Below the pieces are notes generated by a model that saw only the letters and a list, made by a program, of their open reading frames with translations, had not been told where the DNA came from and made no database searches. DNA of 64,000 nt from Panopea generosa (taxonomy: Eukaryota > Mollusca > Bivalvia > Adapedonta > Hiatellidae): positions 62,721,078 through 62,785,077 of the forward strand of contig CM055895.1 of assembly GCA_029582155.1 (NCBI GenBank), given 5' to 3'. The position numbers were made by a program, and so were the translations under genes. Below are positions 26,215 through 36,722 of the stretch, in pieces. Positions within the stretch are counted from its first letter, which is position 1, and each line of letters opens with the position of its first letter.

Positions 26215-26420
26215 CGGGACAAAAAAAACACGAAAATCGATTGAGGCAAGACCCGGGCTTTATGATGGATGTTCTACTGTTTCCAACTCCAAGACACCGT
26301 TCTGTAGTATACAGTGGGTACATTATCCTGGTGTAATATCACTCGATCGGGGCGGGTCTCCAGCCTCTTGTGCAATAGTACACACATGCGGTTTATACGA
26401 AGAACCTGAAATAACAATAG
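26215..26420 (-). pseudogene. mariner transposase fragment
   Basis: On the - strand a frame ends VLLHKRLETRPDRVILHQDN, then VPTVYYRTV. After a one-base shift the next frame reads LELETVEHPS, a stop, then SPGLASIDFRVFF. This is the order of the mariner catalytic core: ...VILHQDNAP (second Asp), then E.HPPYSPDL...DF (third Asp). About 28 residues separate the Asp pair once the stop is ignored, against 34 in D,D34D enzymes, so a small deletion is likely. The rest of the gene and the terminal repeats were not found. Confidence 0.7.
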
Positions 26421-28627
26421 TAAGTCTGCGATACGTAGTGCGTATTTTAAGATAGTTCGACACAAAAGACTGTTCGAGTATCATTCTACATGACGCATTT
26501 ATTTCGTAATGCTAACTAAAAGCTGAGCTAAGTAGTAGCACAGTTTTTCGTGTTTGTATGCTGGTTGTAAATCTCTTACTTTCCCATTTTGTCACAGGTT
26601 AAATAGCTTTGTTAATCTCAACCTTATCAAGAACACTCCACATAATCACAACAATGGGCGCAATTAGTAACAACGCTGCGATTATGTCAGAACACAAACA
26701 GCTAGTTAACGCTAGTTTACGATAATGGCTTAAAGTTAAAGGCTGTTATTTATTATGGCTCTTCGCTGACTCATTCATATTTACGATTAGAATCTGGGTA
26801 GTGTTTTACGGGTTACGGGTTTTATTTCTGGAAATTGTTAAAGCTTTGCGTTTTGCTGAAGCTGTTAAAGTGCATGTATTTTAACTGGAAAATGATAAAA
26901 TACATTAGAATAAAAGTAGTGTCGTTGAAGTTCGCTTTGTAGTTTCAATGATTGACAATGATGTATTTACATTTGTGAGTTTCCCTAGTTTGATAGATTT
27001 GTTAGATTTGTAATGTGTTTTGATACACAATAGTGCTTGTAATAGTATAGGAGCTCTTTTAGCAGTTTTAAATCATTCAATTTGGCTCTTTCAACAGAGC
27101 CATGATATTTTTTATATAAAATGTAGATGAACTCAAAACATTGTTTTAAATATGCCCAAATGTATTACGTGGTAATGTAGATACATCCAGTGTTCGTCAA
27201 CTGATACCGCTTAATTATTTAAATCGCATGAAATATAAGGAGGAAATGCGAATTTCTTTAAATTGAATTAATACATGATTAATATGAAAATCATTTGAAA
27301 CTTAAAAACATGAAATATAATTGAGTGTTGTTGATGAAAAACAATTTCTTCGGAGAATTTTTCTTTGACAGTCGATGTTTCATATTCCAACACGTAAATT
27401 AAATGAAATACTATTTGAACAGTTGTTTTTAGCCGGTATAACATTCATCAATGATATTGATAAATCACATCGATTCGATTAATCGTCTAGGGAGATATTT
27501 CCTTGATCCAGATTTTAGTTGTTTTAATAAATGAACATTTCTTGATATTCATACAGTTTTATAAAAATGAACATATTCTACATTTTCACTGAGTATGTGT
27601 TTTTAGTCTTGTTTCCATAATTGTTTTTTAGAAATTGGACAAAAGTTGGGTGAGAGTAAAAATGGTTGCTTATGACAGAAACCTTACTGCATGACTGGCT
27701 ATACAATAAATCAATAATAACATCAAAACTGAGGTTTTAGTTCAGAAATTCGAAGTCTTAAAAATTAAAGGACACACCAGGGAAAGTAATCAAAATAGGA
27801 ATATATCTCTGGTTGCAGGAAAATATGGTTTAAGACAGACGAAATTAGTTAAAAAGGAGTATTTATTAAAATTTATATATTTTGATATACTGTACATTAT
27901 TAAATAAATTAATTGCGGTATGTTAATTCATCCTTAAACAATCAAATAATTATTATAGGTACGACTTATCAAAGTAGTGTACAAATATACACATTCATTA
28001 TATAAGGCCAGAGACAGGATTACTTCGTACTTACGGTAAAAAGCTGATTTCACTAGAGAAACTATATGTCCGTTAGGCTTGCATACTATCAATACAAGAA
28101 CACATCGAAGCTGACAGTGTACAATTTACCAAGTTGGCAACAAATATATAATTTCCATAGATACAAATCAAGCTTCATTTAAAACGATATTGTCGGAGAA
28201 TGTCTCATACAGAATAAAATATAAAAGTGTTTCAAAGTTCTAGTTCGTTCCTGTAATAACTCTGCAAAACGAAGTTTGATTCAATGTGAAACCTTAGTAA
28301 ATACGCGCTGTTTTATGATCGTCGATAGGCTCACTCCTACCACTTTGGTTGAGGTGGATGGCCATGTTAATTATCAATACTTTGTCATATGTCGGTACAT
28401 GAACATAACAATAAGCAATTGAATATGACAGTAGACAGTGCCACGTCATTTATTATAAGCGCAGTGGTACTTTTAATAACTTTGAACGTTGGTGTGCATT
28501 GTACCCTTGATCCACAAAGAGCGTTGGAATCATTTTGAATTGAATTGAACATTGAATAATAGGATATGCTTGTTAAGACAAGTAAATATTTTTTGGCTCT
28601 AGGTGGAAAAAATCCCAATTTTGTCCG
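26421..28627. other. AT-rich, no gene seen
   Basis: Left flank of the Harbinger element. No frame or repeat could be assigned. Confidence 0.6.
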
Positions 28628-28652
28628 TTATGTCGTGGTCCCAACCCGCCGT

Positions 28653-29088
28653 ACTTGCAAGTGCGTGCTGTCTACTTGCAAAAACGTGGGCAAAATTTGG
28701 GGATCCGTACGTGGTGAGTACCGCCTCAGTGCGGATTTGGGAGCACGCAGACACGCCGTAGCACTTTTAGTGCATGAGGAACTTTCGCTGCGTTCGGGAT
28801 GCGGTCGGGCTACGGATTCACCCAAGTACGGGTGACGCGCGTGTCTTCTACAGCCAATGAGCGCACAACGCACTGACTCCGTGAGTCTTTTAAATTTTGT
28901 CCACGGTCACTTGCTCTACGGACGGCGCACTTAGCACGTGCGTGCTGCGCACGTGATAAGTGGATGGTCTGTGCTTACCCGGCACTTCCCCAGTTCTACT
29001 GTCCAATGAGCACGCAGAACTGACGTGGACCGTACCGAGTAAGCACGTGCTCCGCACTTACAACGCACGTTGTGCGCACTGATTTCTG
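28653..29088. repeat. Left subterminal palindrome cluster of the Harbinger element
   Basis: GC-rich, packed with CACGTG/GCACGT words and short inverted repeats. The clearest is cttagcacgtgcg (28930-28942) facing cgcacgtgataag (28948-28960), 12 of 13 paired with a 5-nt loop. acaacgcacgttgt (about 29060-29073) is nearly self-complementary. Such clusters near Harbinger ends are plausible binding sites for the MADF/Myb-like partner protein; that role is inference. Confidence 0.55.
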
Positions 29089-29090
29089 CA

Positions 29091-29100
29091 GTATATATAA
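29091..29100 (+). promoter_or_regulatory. TATA box of the MADF/Myb-like gene
   Basis: gtatatataa lies 42-51 bp before the proposed ATG at 29142. A start site about 30 bp downstream would leave a 5' leader of only about 20 nt. It sits at the inner edge of the palindrome-rich left subterminal region. Confidence 0.6.
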
Positions 29101-29141
29101 AAGCCGAGCCGACGGATGAGTGCCAACATTTCGTCTCCAAG

Positions 29142-31092
29142 ATGACTAATAAGAGGACACAGAAGAAGGGGTCAGCTGCATCTGCAGCTCAAAAGGCAGC
29201 GGATACGGCCAGAGAGGCCCAACCAGAGAGGAAGGGGAAGAGGCGAGGAGGAACGAAGAAGAGTCAGATGGTGACGGCAGAGAGTCTGATCATGAGGAGG
29301 GTGCTGCTGGTGGATCGGAGAAGGCCAACTGCTCGTTCTCGGCGAAAAAGGAGGAGCGCCTGGTTGAGTTCTTCTCGGTGAATCAGACCTTCTACGATAA
29401 GTCGCACCCAAACTACCAGAACAAGCAACAGAAGGATAAACTCCTGGACCAGCTGGCCAAGGAACTCAACACAACCAGTAAGTACCCTCATTTCCACGTG
29501 TTGCTGTGTACATTTTATTTCAGGAGAAACATGCGTGCTTTCATGTATAAGCTCTTTCATAAGCACAGTTGTCGAAGTAGGATTGTACCATATAATGACC
29601 CATTAATTATTTGCGCTATAGGTATTGTCAATAATTTGGTACTTTCTTTTTCTGTTCCACAGGAAAACAGATCCAGGGCTGGTTCAAAAACATGCGGACT
29701 TCAGTGGGAAAACTCTACAAGACCAAGTCAGGCCGGGCCACCAAACCTGTCACAGCAAGGAAGAAATGGCAACTCCAGAATTTCGCCTTCCTGAAGGCCT
29801 ATATTGTCCCACGCACCTATACTGTAGAGACCACACCGGTAAAGATTTTTTACACAGTTATTACATGGATATACATTTCTAGTTTTTAAACATGACAACA
29901 TTACAATACACAATTGTACATTTTACATGTAATATATTATAGTACAAACATGTAATCATTAATTTTTAATTTCAGAACATGTAAATTGAAGAAAGGAAAA
30001 TCATTAATGTGTAAAACTTATTTTCACTTTCAGCTGGAGGAGACGGGAGAGCAAAGCGAGGTTGAGGAGTCACTACACTCGATCCCAACCAGGCCAGCAT
30101 CTCCATCTCCCTCCACCTCCGCGGCCACCCGCAATACCAAGCCTCTGACCAGCAAGAAGTCGAAGATCGACGACCTTCTTATGAAGTTTTTGGACATGCC
30201 CAGGCCCGAGGAGTTCCTGAGTAAACAGGTATTTAATGTTAATACTATTGGTGTGAAATGCACAATGCATATTGTATGTTTGCAATTGTACTTTGCTATA
30301 TTTATATTGCACAGTGTTCTACTTTACTTCACAGTGAATGACATGTACTGTTTATATATTTGATGTGTATAATGTTTTTAACAGAAGTAACACATTGGTG
30401 TTTATATTATATACTTACCTTTACGTACGTGTGTGTTTGCAGTTGGAGACAATTGTTGCTGCCCCTGCCCCTGCACCCCCACAACCAGACGAACGCACAG
30501 CATTTAGCCAGTGGATCGCGGCCAGGATGTCAGGGATCCCCCACAATAGGTGGGACGACTTCCAGTTGGCTGCTATGCGCTTGATGCAGGACTACAGCAG
30601 GCCCCGACCCAACCCTGACACATCTCCATCTCCAACTGCACAGCCCAGGCCAATGCCACCAGTCCAGCAGCATTGGCCGCACTTCCCGCAGCAGCAACAG
30701 CAGTGGGGTCAGATGCAGACATGGCAGCAACAGTGTCCACAGCAGCCGTCGCAACAGATGTTGCAGCAGCCCAGCTCCTCCTTTCAGTCACAGACTCCCG
30801 AGGTAAATACACTTGTCAATTGCTTAGCTTAGATCTGGCAATAATTTGTATTAACTTAGCATACAATTATAATTACTTATAATGTTCCTTCTTTCCTTTT
30901 GTGCTCCAGCTTGGTGCAACTCGGTCGCAGTCTGTCCCTCCCCTCCTGTATTCACCAATCAATGGCAGTGGTATTACAGATTTGTTTATGAACCAGTTGA
31001 CCCAAGCTATCCCCTCGGGTAACACCAGCCAAGTAGCAGCATCGCAGGCAGCCAGTCCTTCGGGTACACAGGAGGACTCAGGGGACAACTGA
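29142..31092 (+). CDS. Harbinger MADF/Myb-like DNA-binding protein, five exons, one frameshift
   Basis: Predicted exons are 29142-29477, 29663-29838, 30034-30228, 30443-30802 and 30910-31092 (stop TGA). All introns are GT-AG (donors gtaagt, gtaaag, gtattt, gtaaat; pyrimidine-rich acceptors), and exons 2-5 join in one frame. The product is about 415 residues. It has a basic Lys/Arg/Ala-rich N-terminus (MTNKRTQKKG...), an acidic linker (NEEESDGDGRESDHEE), then a MADF-type domain from about residue 65, EERLVEFFSVNQTFYDKSHP, continuing across intron 1 into GWFKNMRTSVGKLYK. A Ser/Pro-rich segment follows, and a Pro/Gln-rich C-terminus (exon 4). In this superfamily such proteins bind the transposon and help the transposase reach the nucleus. 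The start is the first ATG about 50 bp after a TATA box. The ATG frame and the MADF frame differ by one base: a net 1-nt loss (or 2-nt gain) lies around 29230-29275. No short intron explains it, so I read it as a lesion or assembly error. Confidence 0.82.
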
Positions 31093-31297
31093 GACAGCTC
31101 CCCCACCATCTAGTGTGTTTTGTGGACTTAAACTGACTCCTGCCAGTGTGGACTAGGGATTTTCTTTGGACTACTATCCAGGGTGGACTAGGGGACTAGG
31201 GGTTTTGTGGACTACAGTGTCAACATTTTTTCGTTGCTCATGTTGGAATGTTTTTGTTCTTATGCTATTATTACTTATTAGTTGTATTATTGAGTAA

Positions 31298-31303
31298 AAT
31301 AAA
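31298..31303 (+). terminator. Poly(A) signal of the MADF/Myb-like gene
   Basis: AATAAA about 205 bp after the TGA stop, in a segment that has returned to AT-rich composition and before the T9-G19 tract dividing the two genes. Confidence 0.55.
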
Positions 31304-31496
31304 AAACTGGTTTGCCTTAAAAGTGCTTGTCTTCCTTGATTTATACTTTGAACAAATGTCAAAGCTCAAGATTATATGGTGCATTGGGCAAAATGATAAC
31401 AAAAACCTCCCCCCAACCAGCCCCCCCAAAAAAATCCGTAATTTTTGCAAACGGTAAATTTATTATAACCATTTGTTAAAAATGACTGGGGTTTTA

Positions 31497-31524
31497 TTTT
31501 TTTTTGGGGGGGGGGGGGGGGGGG
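31497..31524. repeat. T9-G19 tract
   Basis: Lies between the convergent Harbinger genes. Confidence 0.9.
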
Positions 31525-31610
31525 CTTTGAAAGTAAGTAGTGAGACCGGAACCATTTTGGTATATAATATTAAAGTTAAGGTTGATTTTAAATAAGAACA
31601 AAAAAAACAT

Positions 31611-31616
31611 TTTATT
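31611..31616 (-). terminator. Candidate poly(A) signal of the transposase gene
   Basis: AATAAA on the - strand about 145 bp beyond the transposase stop at 31760, before the central G tract. Its AT-rich setting makes a chance match possible. Confidence 0.35.
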
Positions 31617-31759
31617 ATATGTTTGACACAATAAACTTCTACATGTTTATTCATACATGAATACATAAAATTAAATCATGAGTTCATGAAATGACCCCAG
31701 AGTTCATTAAAATCATGAGTGTCTGTAGAGTTTATAGAATGTCTGCAGAGTTCATAAAA

Positions 31760-33349
31760 TTAAATCATGAGTATCATGAGTTCATGTGTTCCAACAACCC
31801 GATCTTGCCATGGTAGGCGGCCAAGTGGGTAACTGTAATAGTCCGCCAAATAGTTTCTCAGGGTTTTCCCTTCCCTTGAGTCCCGTTGGCCGACCATCTG
31901 GTTGGGTTCGGTCATCTGCACATCCTCCCTCCAGGCCCCAAGGACCACGTTCCCATCCTCATCCTCACGGTCCACATTAAGGTCCTGTAGTCCGGGCCGG
32001 CGCTTTCGCAGCCAATTGTGAAGGGTGAGGCAGCCCAACACAACGCGAATCACATTGCCAGGCTCCAACTGCAGGGTGGTGAGTAGGCACCGCCACCGGT
32101 GAGCCAATATCCCAAAAACCGTTCTCCACAACACGACGGGCCCGAGAGGTCCGATAGTTCATCACCCTCTCTTTGTGGGTCATGGCACGGCGACTGTATG
32201 GCTTCATGAGCCACTTTCGCAGGGGAAAGGCATCGTCGCCCAAGATGAAGAAGGGAAAGTCCCGGTCGTCGCCTGGAAGTGGATCCGGTGCTGGGAATCC
32301 AGTTGTGTTGTCCTCCAGTGCCCCCCGGAGGGTAGACTGGTTGAACACGCCTGCGTCTGAGGAGGAGCCGTTGGCCCCCACATTGCACTACAAAAAGAAA
32401 TAGTTAGCATCCACGATGGCCAGGAGCACCACAGAAAAGAAGCCCTTATAACTGTAATAGAGCGATCCACTTTTCTTGGGCTTTTGATGGCGATGTGTTT
32501 CCCGTTGATCGCCCCACAACAGTGGTGAAAGTTCCATCGCGTTCCAAACTGGCGGGCGACGGCTTTCCACTCGTCCTGTGTGGAGGGCATGGTGAACATC
32601 TCCTCCTTATATTCCTCGTAGATGGCGGTGCAGACCTCCGGCACGAACTTGGATATTCTGTTGTGTGCCACCCAGAAGTCGTAGGCAAGGGACCTGTAGC
32701 TGTTCCCCGTCGCCAAGAAGCGAAGGGTGATGGCCAGCTTCAGGCCAGGCTCCAGAGGGCGGCGACTCCTGAAACATAGAATGTATAACATTAATATATA
32801 GCAAGGTCATGGCTGTTGTTATGATTTTACCATAACCAATACCTTAACCATTCCTTTTTCTTAAGGGGGTTCAAATTGGCACGGTATACTACTATTGACG
32901 TCCAATGCAATAATGTGCCATATCTCAGAAATACCAAGATAGAGACATTAATATTAATGGATTAATAGAATGTATTCGTGAAATGATAAGACAACATTTT
33001 TAAGCAAATACAAAAAGCAAAACCAAGCATTTGTTATGGCAGAAATGAAGACACATACCTTGGGCCCTTGGTGATTCGAGGGGTCACTCGGAGCAGGAAC
33101 TCGGCGAAGAGCTTGGGGTTCATTCGGATGTATCCGACATAGTCCCCCCTCGATTCAAGCTCTAGCTCTTGGAACAACGTTTCGTACTGCCCGAAAAGCC
33201 TCCTCCTCTCCATCCATGCGTCGGCGTCCCTGTTGCCTCTCCCTCTCCCGTATCAAGGCAAGTAATACCACGTCGTGCTCGTGCGCTGCCACTTGAAGCT
33301 GCTCTTGCAGCATCAGAACACGGAGTCTCTGCGGTGGAATGGGCAGCAT
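31760..33349 (-). pseudogene. Harbinger DDE transposase (DDE_Tnp_4 type), inactivated
   Basis: Two exons on the - strand: 33349-33059 (starts MLPIPPQRLR, donor gtatgt) and 32768-31760 (acceptor tttcag). They join as GPR|SRRPLEPG, the codon split by the intron. Recognisable blocks in order: N-terminal RRRLFGQYETLFQELE and GYIRMNPKLFAEFLLRVTPR; LKLAITLRFLATGNSYRSLA; WNFHHCCGAINGKHIAIKSP (first catalytic site); GSLYYSYKGFFSVVLLAIVD; VGANGSSSDAGVF (second Asp kept); GDDAFPLRKWLMKPY; RRVVEN then FGILAHRWRCLL (catalytic Glu kept). Lesions: a net +1 shift near 33215-33240; Asp to Asn in the first site (codon 32504-32506); one C lost near 32478-32480; a TAG stop at 32388-32390; one T gained in 32114-32118. 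The family's product is the nuclease that cuts transposon ends. Confidence 0.93.
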
Positions 33350-33398
33350 CTTGAGGCAGCAGCAGCTGGGACTTCTGGAGAACCTCGGAATGTCGTTC

Positions 33399-33405
33399 TA
33401 TATAT
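33399..33405 (-). promoter_or_regulatory. TATA-like box of the transposase gene
   Basis: On the - strand gatatatag lies about 50 bp before the ATG at 33349, mirroring the spacing of the partner gene. A C14 tract (33406-33419) sits immediately upstream of it. Confidence 0.45.
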
Positions 33406-33429
33406 CCCCCCCCCCCCCCACCCCCGACA

Positions 33430-33795
33430 TTGGGCGGAAAAACTCACGTTCGTCGCACTTCCACGCACTTGCAACATGCGAGTGAGTAAGGACACAGTAC
33501 GTGAGCAGCACGTGTAAGTACCGCCTCCGTACGATAACGTGGTAATCGCACGGAGATCGTACGTTGTAAGCAAGTTGTAAGCACGTACAACTCACTTACC
33601 ATGTGTGCAACGTACGATGCACGCAACCGCTCACGGCCAGGCGTGGCGTGCGGGCCACGTACTTACACCTTGCGCAACCGTGCGAGTGACGTGCGTTGAC
33701 GTACTCTCTCCCTGCTCTTGCCACTCCCTCCCCACGTTTTCAGAAAAACGTGGCGGCCGTGGCCTCCCCAAAAAACGTACGGACTAAAAACACGC
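33430..33795. repeat. Right subterminal palindrome cluster of the Harbinger element
   Basis: Carries the same word set as the left side (cacgt, gtaag, acttac). tcgtacgttg (33557-33566) pairs perfectly with caacgtacga (33608-33617), and gttgta...tacaac lies nested inside. The cluster is also the upstream region of the transposase gene, so the sites could serve in both binding and regulation. Confidence 0.5.
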
Positions 33796-34254
33796 ACGGT
33801 GGGTTGTGACCGGGCCTTTAAATAGCAATGTTGGGAAAGCCACTTTTGAGAACGTTGTCATGGATGGTTTATATACCTGATTCGGGAGATAATAGGTTCT
33901 GGGATAAACTTAGTAGATCCAGTATTATTTATTGAGTTTGGGAGGTCATCGGGTTTTGCCATGAATCGAACCTTGGACATCTTACGTGAACGACAAACAT
34001 ACTATACTAACGCCCCACTTTAAACGTCCCGGTATGGATTTCACAAGTACTTAAAATATTCTTATTCTGAAACAAAGGATGATGTCCAGAACAGCTTGCT
34101 GAACCAGAAATTAAGTCGAACTGTCTCTTAACTTTGCTATAAAAGGAATTGAAATAATATTTAGAACCGTTTTGGCATCTCATATACAAAACAATGTTTC
34201 ATATGAAATATACTCATACATATAAACATTGATAACTATTCTCGTCACGTGATT

Positions 34255-34925
34255 ATTGTTTAATATATTCAGAATTGATCGATAAATTGAATAAATATTT
34301 AAAACATAGCAACTTTATATGTGTTGATAAGATCGTTGAACTCGAAATCGTGAACTAAAGCTGGTATATCTTTCCCTGCTATAGCTATTGCGTAAACAAT
34401 AGACGCTCCAATTTATTTACTTTTCCATTCGACCCATTAACAACAGTTTAACGAATTGCATCGTACTGGAAACAATTACATATCATTTCAGTCGTTTCGT
34501 TGTAATGAATAAACCGTTTATCAAGAGTTATTTAGTTCTATCAAGTTTATACACAGTGTATACATTGGGAATGTATCATCGTGTGCTGACAGAAGACCTA
34601 TTTAAAAGAAATTGAGAAATAGACAGCTAGTGAAACTGCCAACTATGAAGGCAACTTTTAGTACCACTGGTTTCGTTGATTCGAGCCCAGCTCGGTCAGT
34701 CCACAATGTTATGTGATAAGTTTACCAGTTACTCGTCATATTCATTCTGAGGTCCCGTCCAGTAAAACTAGATATGCCAAAATACAACCTGACATATCAT
34801 GAAATATCGTTTATTTTCATTCAAAAAAGCATTGTGAAAACGTAATTTGTTTACTCCATGAATATCAATATATTTCAGTATCCCAAATATTTTATATTGA
34901 TCTAGTTGATTAATAAATAATAATT
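34255..34925 (+). repeat. Family A dispersed repeat, copy 4, interrupted by a SINE
   Basis: Contains gataaattgaataaatattt, tgtgttgataagatcg, aaaccgtttatcaag and gacagaagacctattt. After 34655 the family A match stops, a SINE fragment intervenes, and the match resumes near 34845 (gtaatttgtttactccatga). Confidence 0.8.
34655..34845 (+). mobile_element. SINE-b fragment nested in family A copy 4
   Basis: A B-box-like gttgattcgagcccagctcg, then ccagttactcgtcatattca, ttctgaggtcccgtcc, aaaactagatatgcc and tacaacctgacatatc match the SINE-b body. It splits the family A copy, so it is younger than that copy. Confidence 0.75.
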
Positions 34926-35009
34926 AACCTTTTTGTATTTTAGGGACAGTTTGGCATTCTGCAGTAAAATAGAACCTAAGTATATAAGTATATAGTATAT
35001 ATAGTATAT

Positions 35010-35530
35010 AAGTCATGGTTGACACCAAAGCCAGAGGCTTTGATATCTTGATTTACATTGTAGCTAGTCGCGCTTGCCGTAGTCTAGTCTGTACATTTAT
35101 GTTTGGTTATTCACAAATAATTATCTCTATATATATCATACTTTGTGAATGAGCATCTGAAAAGATAAAAAAAAATCGAAAATTCCGTTGTGAATTTAAA
35201 TGTCTCCCTTTATGAAATAAAATACATATAACTTCACTGTATCTTCATGATCCAACGGGATTCTAAATTTGTCCTTTATAAAGTATGAGAGTAGTCATGA
35301 ATCCTTAACTGGATCCTAATGATATAAAGCTATTAGTTCATGTATGTAAATTGTCGATTCAGCCCAGAAGTGTCGCGTGCGTGTAAATCTATAGTAAAGA
35401 GTCATGGTTGACACCAAATTTATTTGATTTGGCAGAGGCCTTGATATTGTATCTATGGTTTGCATTGTAGATATGCTCGCTCACCGTACTCTGGTCTGTA
35501 CATTTATGTCTGGTTATTAACGAATAGTTA
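35010..35530 (+). repeat. Family B repeat, one unit plus partial second unit
   Basis: The unit begins agtcatggttgacaccaaa, runs through ggcagaggcctttgatat, tgtacatttatg and gagcatctgaaaagat, and restarts at 35401, giving a period near 390 bp. The second copy stops near 35530, where the sequence turns into its own reverse complement. Function unknown. Confidence 0.85.
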
Positions 35531-36060
35531 TCTCAATATCAAGGTCTCTGCCAAACCAAATCAATTTGGTGTCGACCATGACTTATATACTATGGAATTA
35601 CATGCAACACATCTGGACAGGGTGGACAAATTTACATACATGAACTGATAGCTTTATATGAGTAGGATCCAATTAATGATTCATGACTACTCACATGCTA
35701 TATAAAGGACAGATTTATAAACGCGTTGGATCATATAGATACAGTGAATCCATATATATTTAATTGCATAGAGGGAGATAATTAAATTCAAAACAACGGA
35801 ATTTACGATTTTTGGGATCTTTTCAAATGCTCATTCACAATGCATGATATATATATGGAGATAATTATTTGTGAATAACCAAAAATTAAATGTACAGACC
35901 AGACTACGGCTAGTGCGCCTAGCTACAATGCAAACCATAGATACAATATAAAGGTCTCTGCCAAACCAAATAAATTTGGTGTCGACCATGACTTTTATAC
36001 TATGGAAGTACATGCAACACATCTGGACAGGGTGGACAAGTTTACATACATGAAATGATA
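35531..36060 (-). repeat. Family B repeat, inverted unit plus partial unit
   Basis: The reverse complement of 35010-35530, including ggtgtcgaccatgactt, tgtacagaccagactacgg and tttcaaatgctcattcac. catgcaacacatctggacag occurs at about 35601 and 36011, so the unit here is about 410 bp. Together with the preceding feature it forms a head-to-head inverted tandem array. It ends in a short (TA)n run at 36058-36073. Confidence 0.85.
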
Positions 36061-36722
36061 TATATATATATATTGTCAAATAACAGTTGCATTTGCATTA
36101 GAGTTTTTATCATGCTACATGTTTTTAATATCTTACCGGACATACGGTGTTTAAATCGGATATCCTCATGTTCATGAATGAAAGTTGGACGTGAAATTAT
36201 AACGAAATAATAATAGCAAAATAATATTAGCATCTGAAGCGTCAAGACATCATTAAGAGTTTTGTAAATATAAATAAAGGAACTATTGAAATTAAATATT
36301 AATATCTCCTTTGAAAGTGTTATATCACGCTAATAAAACTCATGGCATTGAAACATTATGTTAACATTTTTGTCTATCATGAAGACATATATGCGAATTA
36401 CAATGTCTTACATATATAAGAAGTATGAAGTAACAGTCCGACTACTTGTACATATCGATATTCTGTAATTTTAAATTTGCATAATGTATACATGTTTTCA
36501 GAAAAATGACATTTCGTGGAAATTCATAATTTTAAATGGCAGGCGTCCCTTTTAAATGAAGTCCCGGGAATCTTTAAACCAATATTCTGTATGACAATAA
36601 TGCTACTCAATATTTCATACACATTAAGTACTTAATACGTTGTTTTTGTTAATCAAGCCACTGAACGCTTCGCTCTTGTATATAAGTTGATTATTGAACC
36701 TATATAACGTATCCAAAACATT

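Larger units (their letters stand above)
28631..33817. mobile_element. PIF/Harbinger-type DNA transposon, two convergent genes, degenerate
   Basis: The element is about 5.19 kb. The left end (ggtcccaacccgccgt, inside 28631-28652) matches the reverse complement of the right end (ggtcacaacccaccgt, inside 33796-33817) at about 16 of 22 positions without gaps. Both ends abut TTA (28628-28630 and 33818-33820), which fits the 3-bp TWA target duplication known for PIF/Harbinger. Base composition is clearly more GC-rich than the flanks. Inside are a + strand MADF/Myb-like gene and a - strand DDE transposase, converging on a T9-G19 tract at 31497-31524. This two-gene layout is diagnostic of the superfamily. 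The transposase is broken, so this copy cannot move unaided. The exact termini are inferred from the TIR and TSD match; the superfamily call rests on both proteins and is firm. Confidence 0.92.

Noticed and set aside
29378-29794. Single 138-codon gene starting in exon 1 and reading through intron 1
   Set aside because: The frame runs through a clear GT-AG intron (29478-29662); splicing joins the MADF halves properly.
32388-32403. Third intron in the transposase, using ttctttttgtag as a splice acceptor
   Set aside because: The residues on both sides of the TAG (DANYFFL and CNVGANG) keep the spacing of the family without any gap, so it is a stop in a continuous exon.
31786-32779. Several + strand frames and alternate - strand frames in the transposase region
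   Set aside because: Antisense or shifted shadows of the transposase, made long by its higher GC content.
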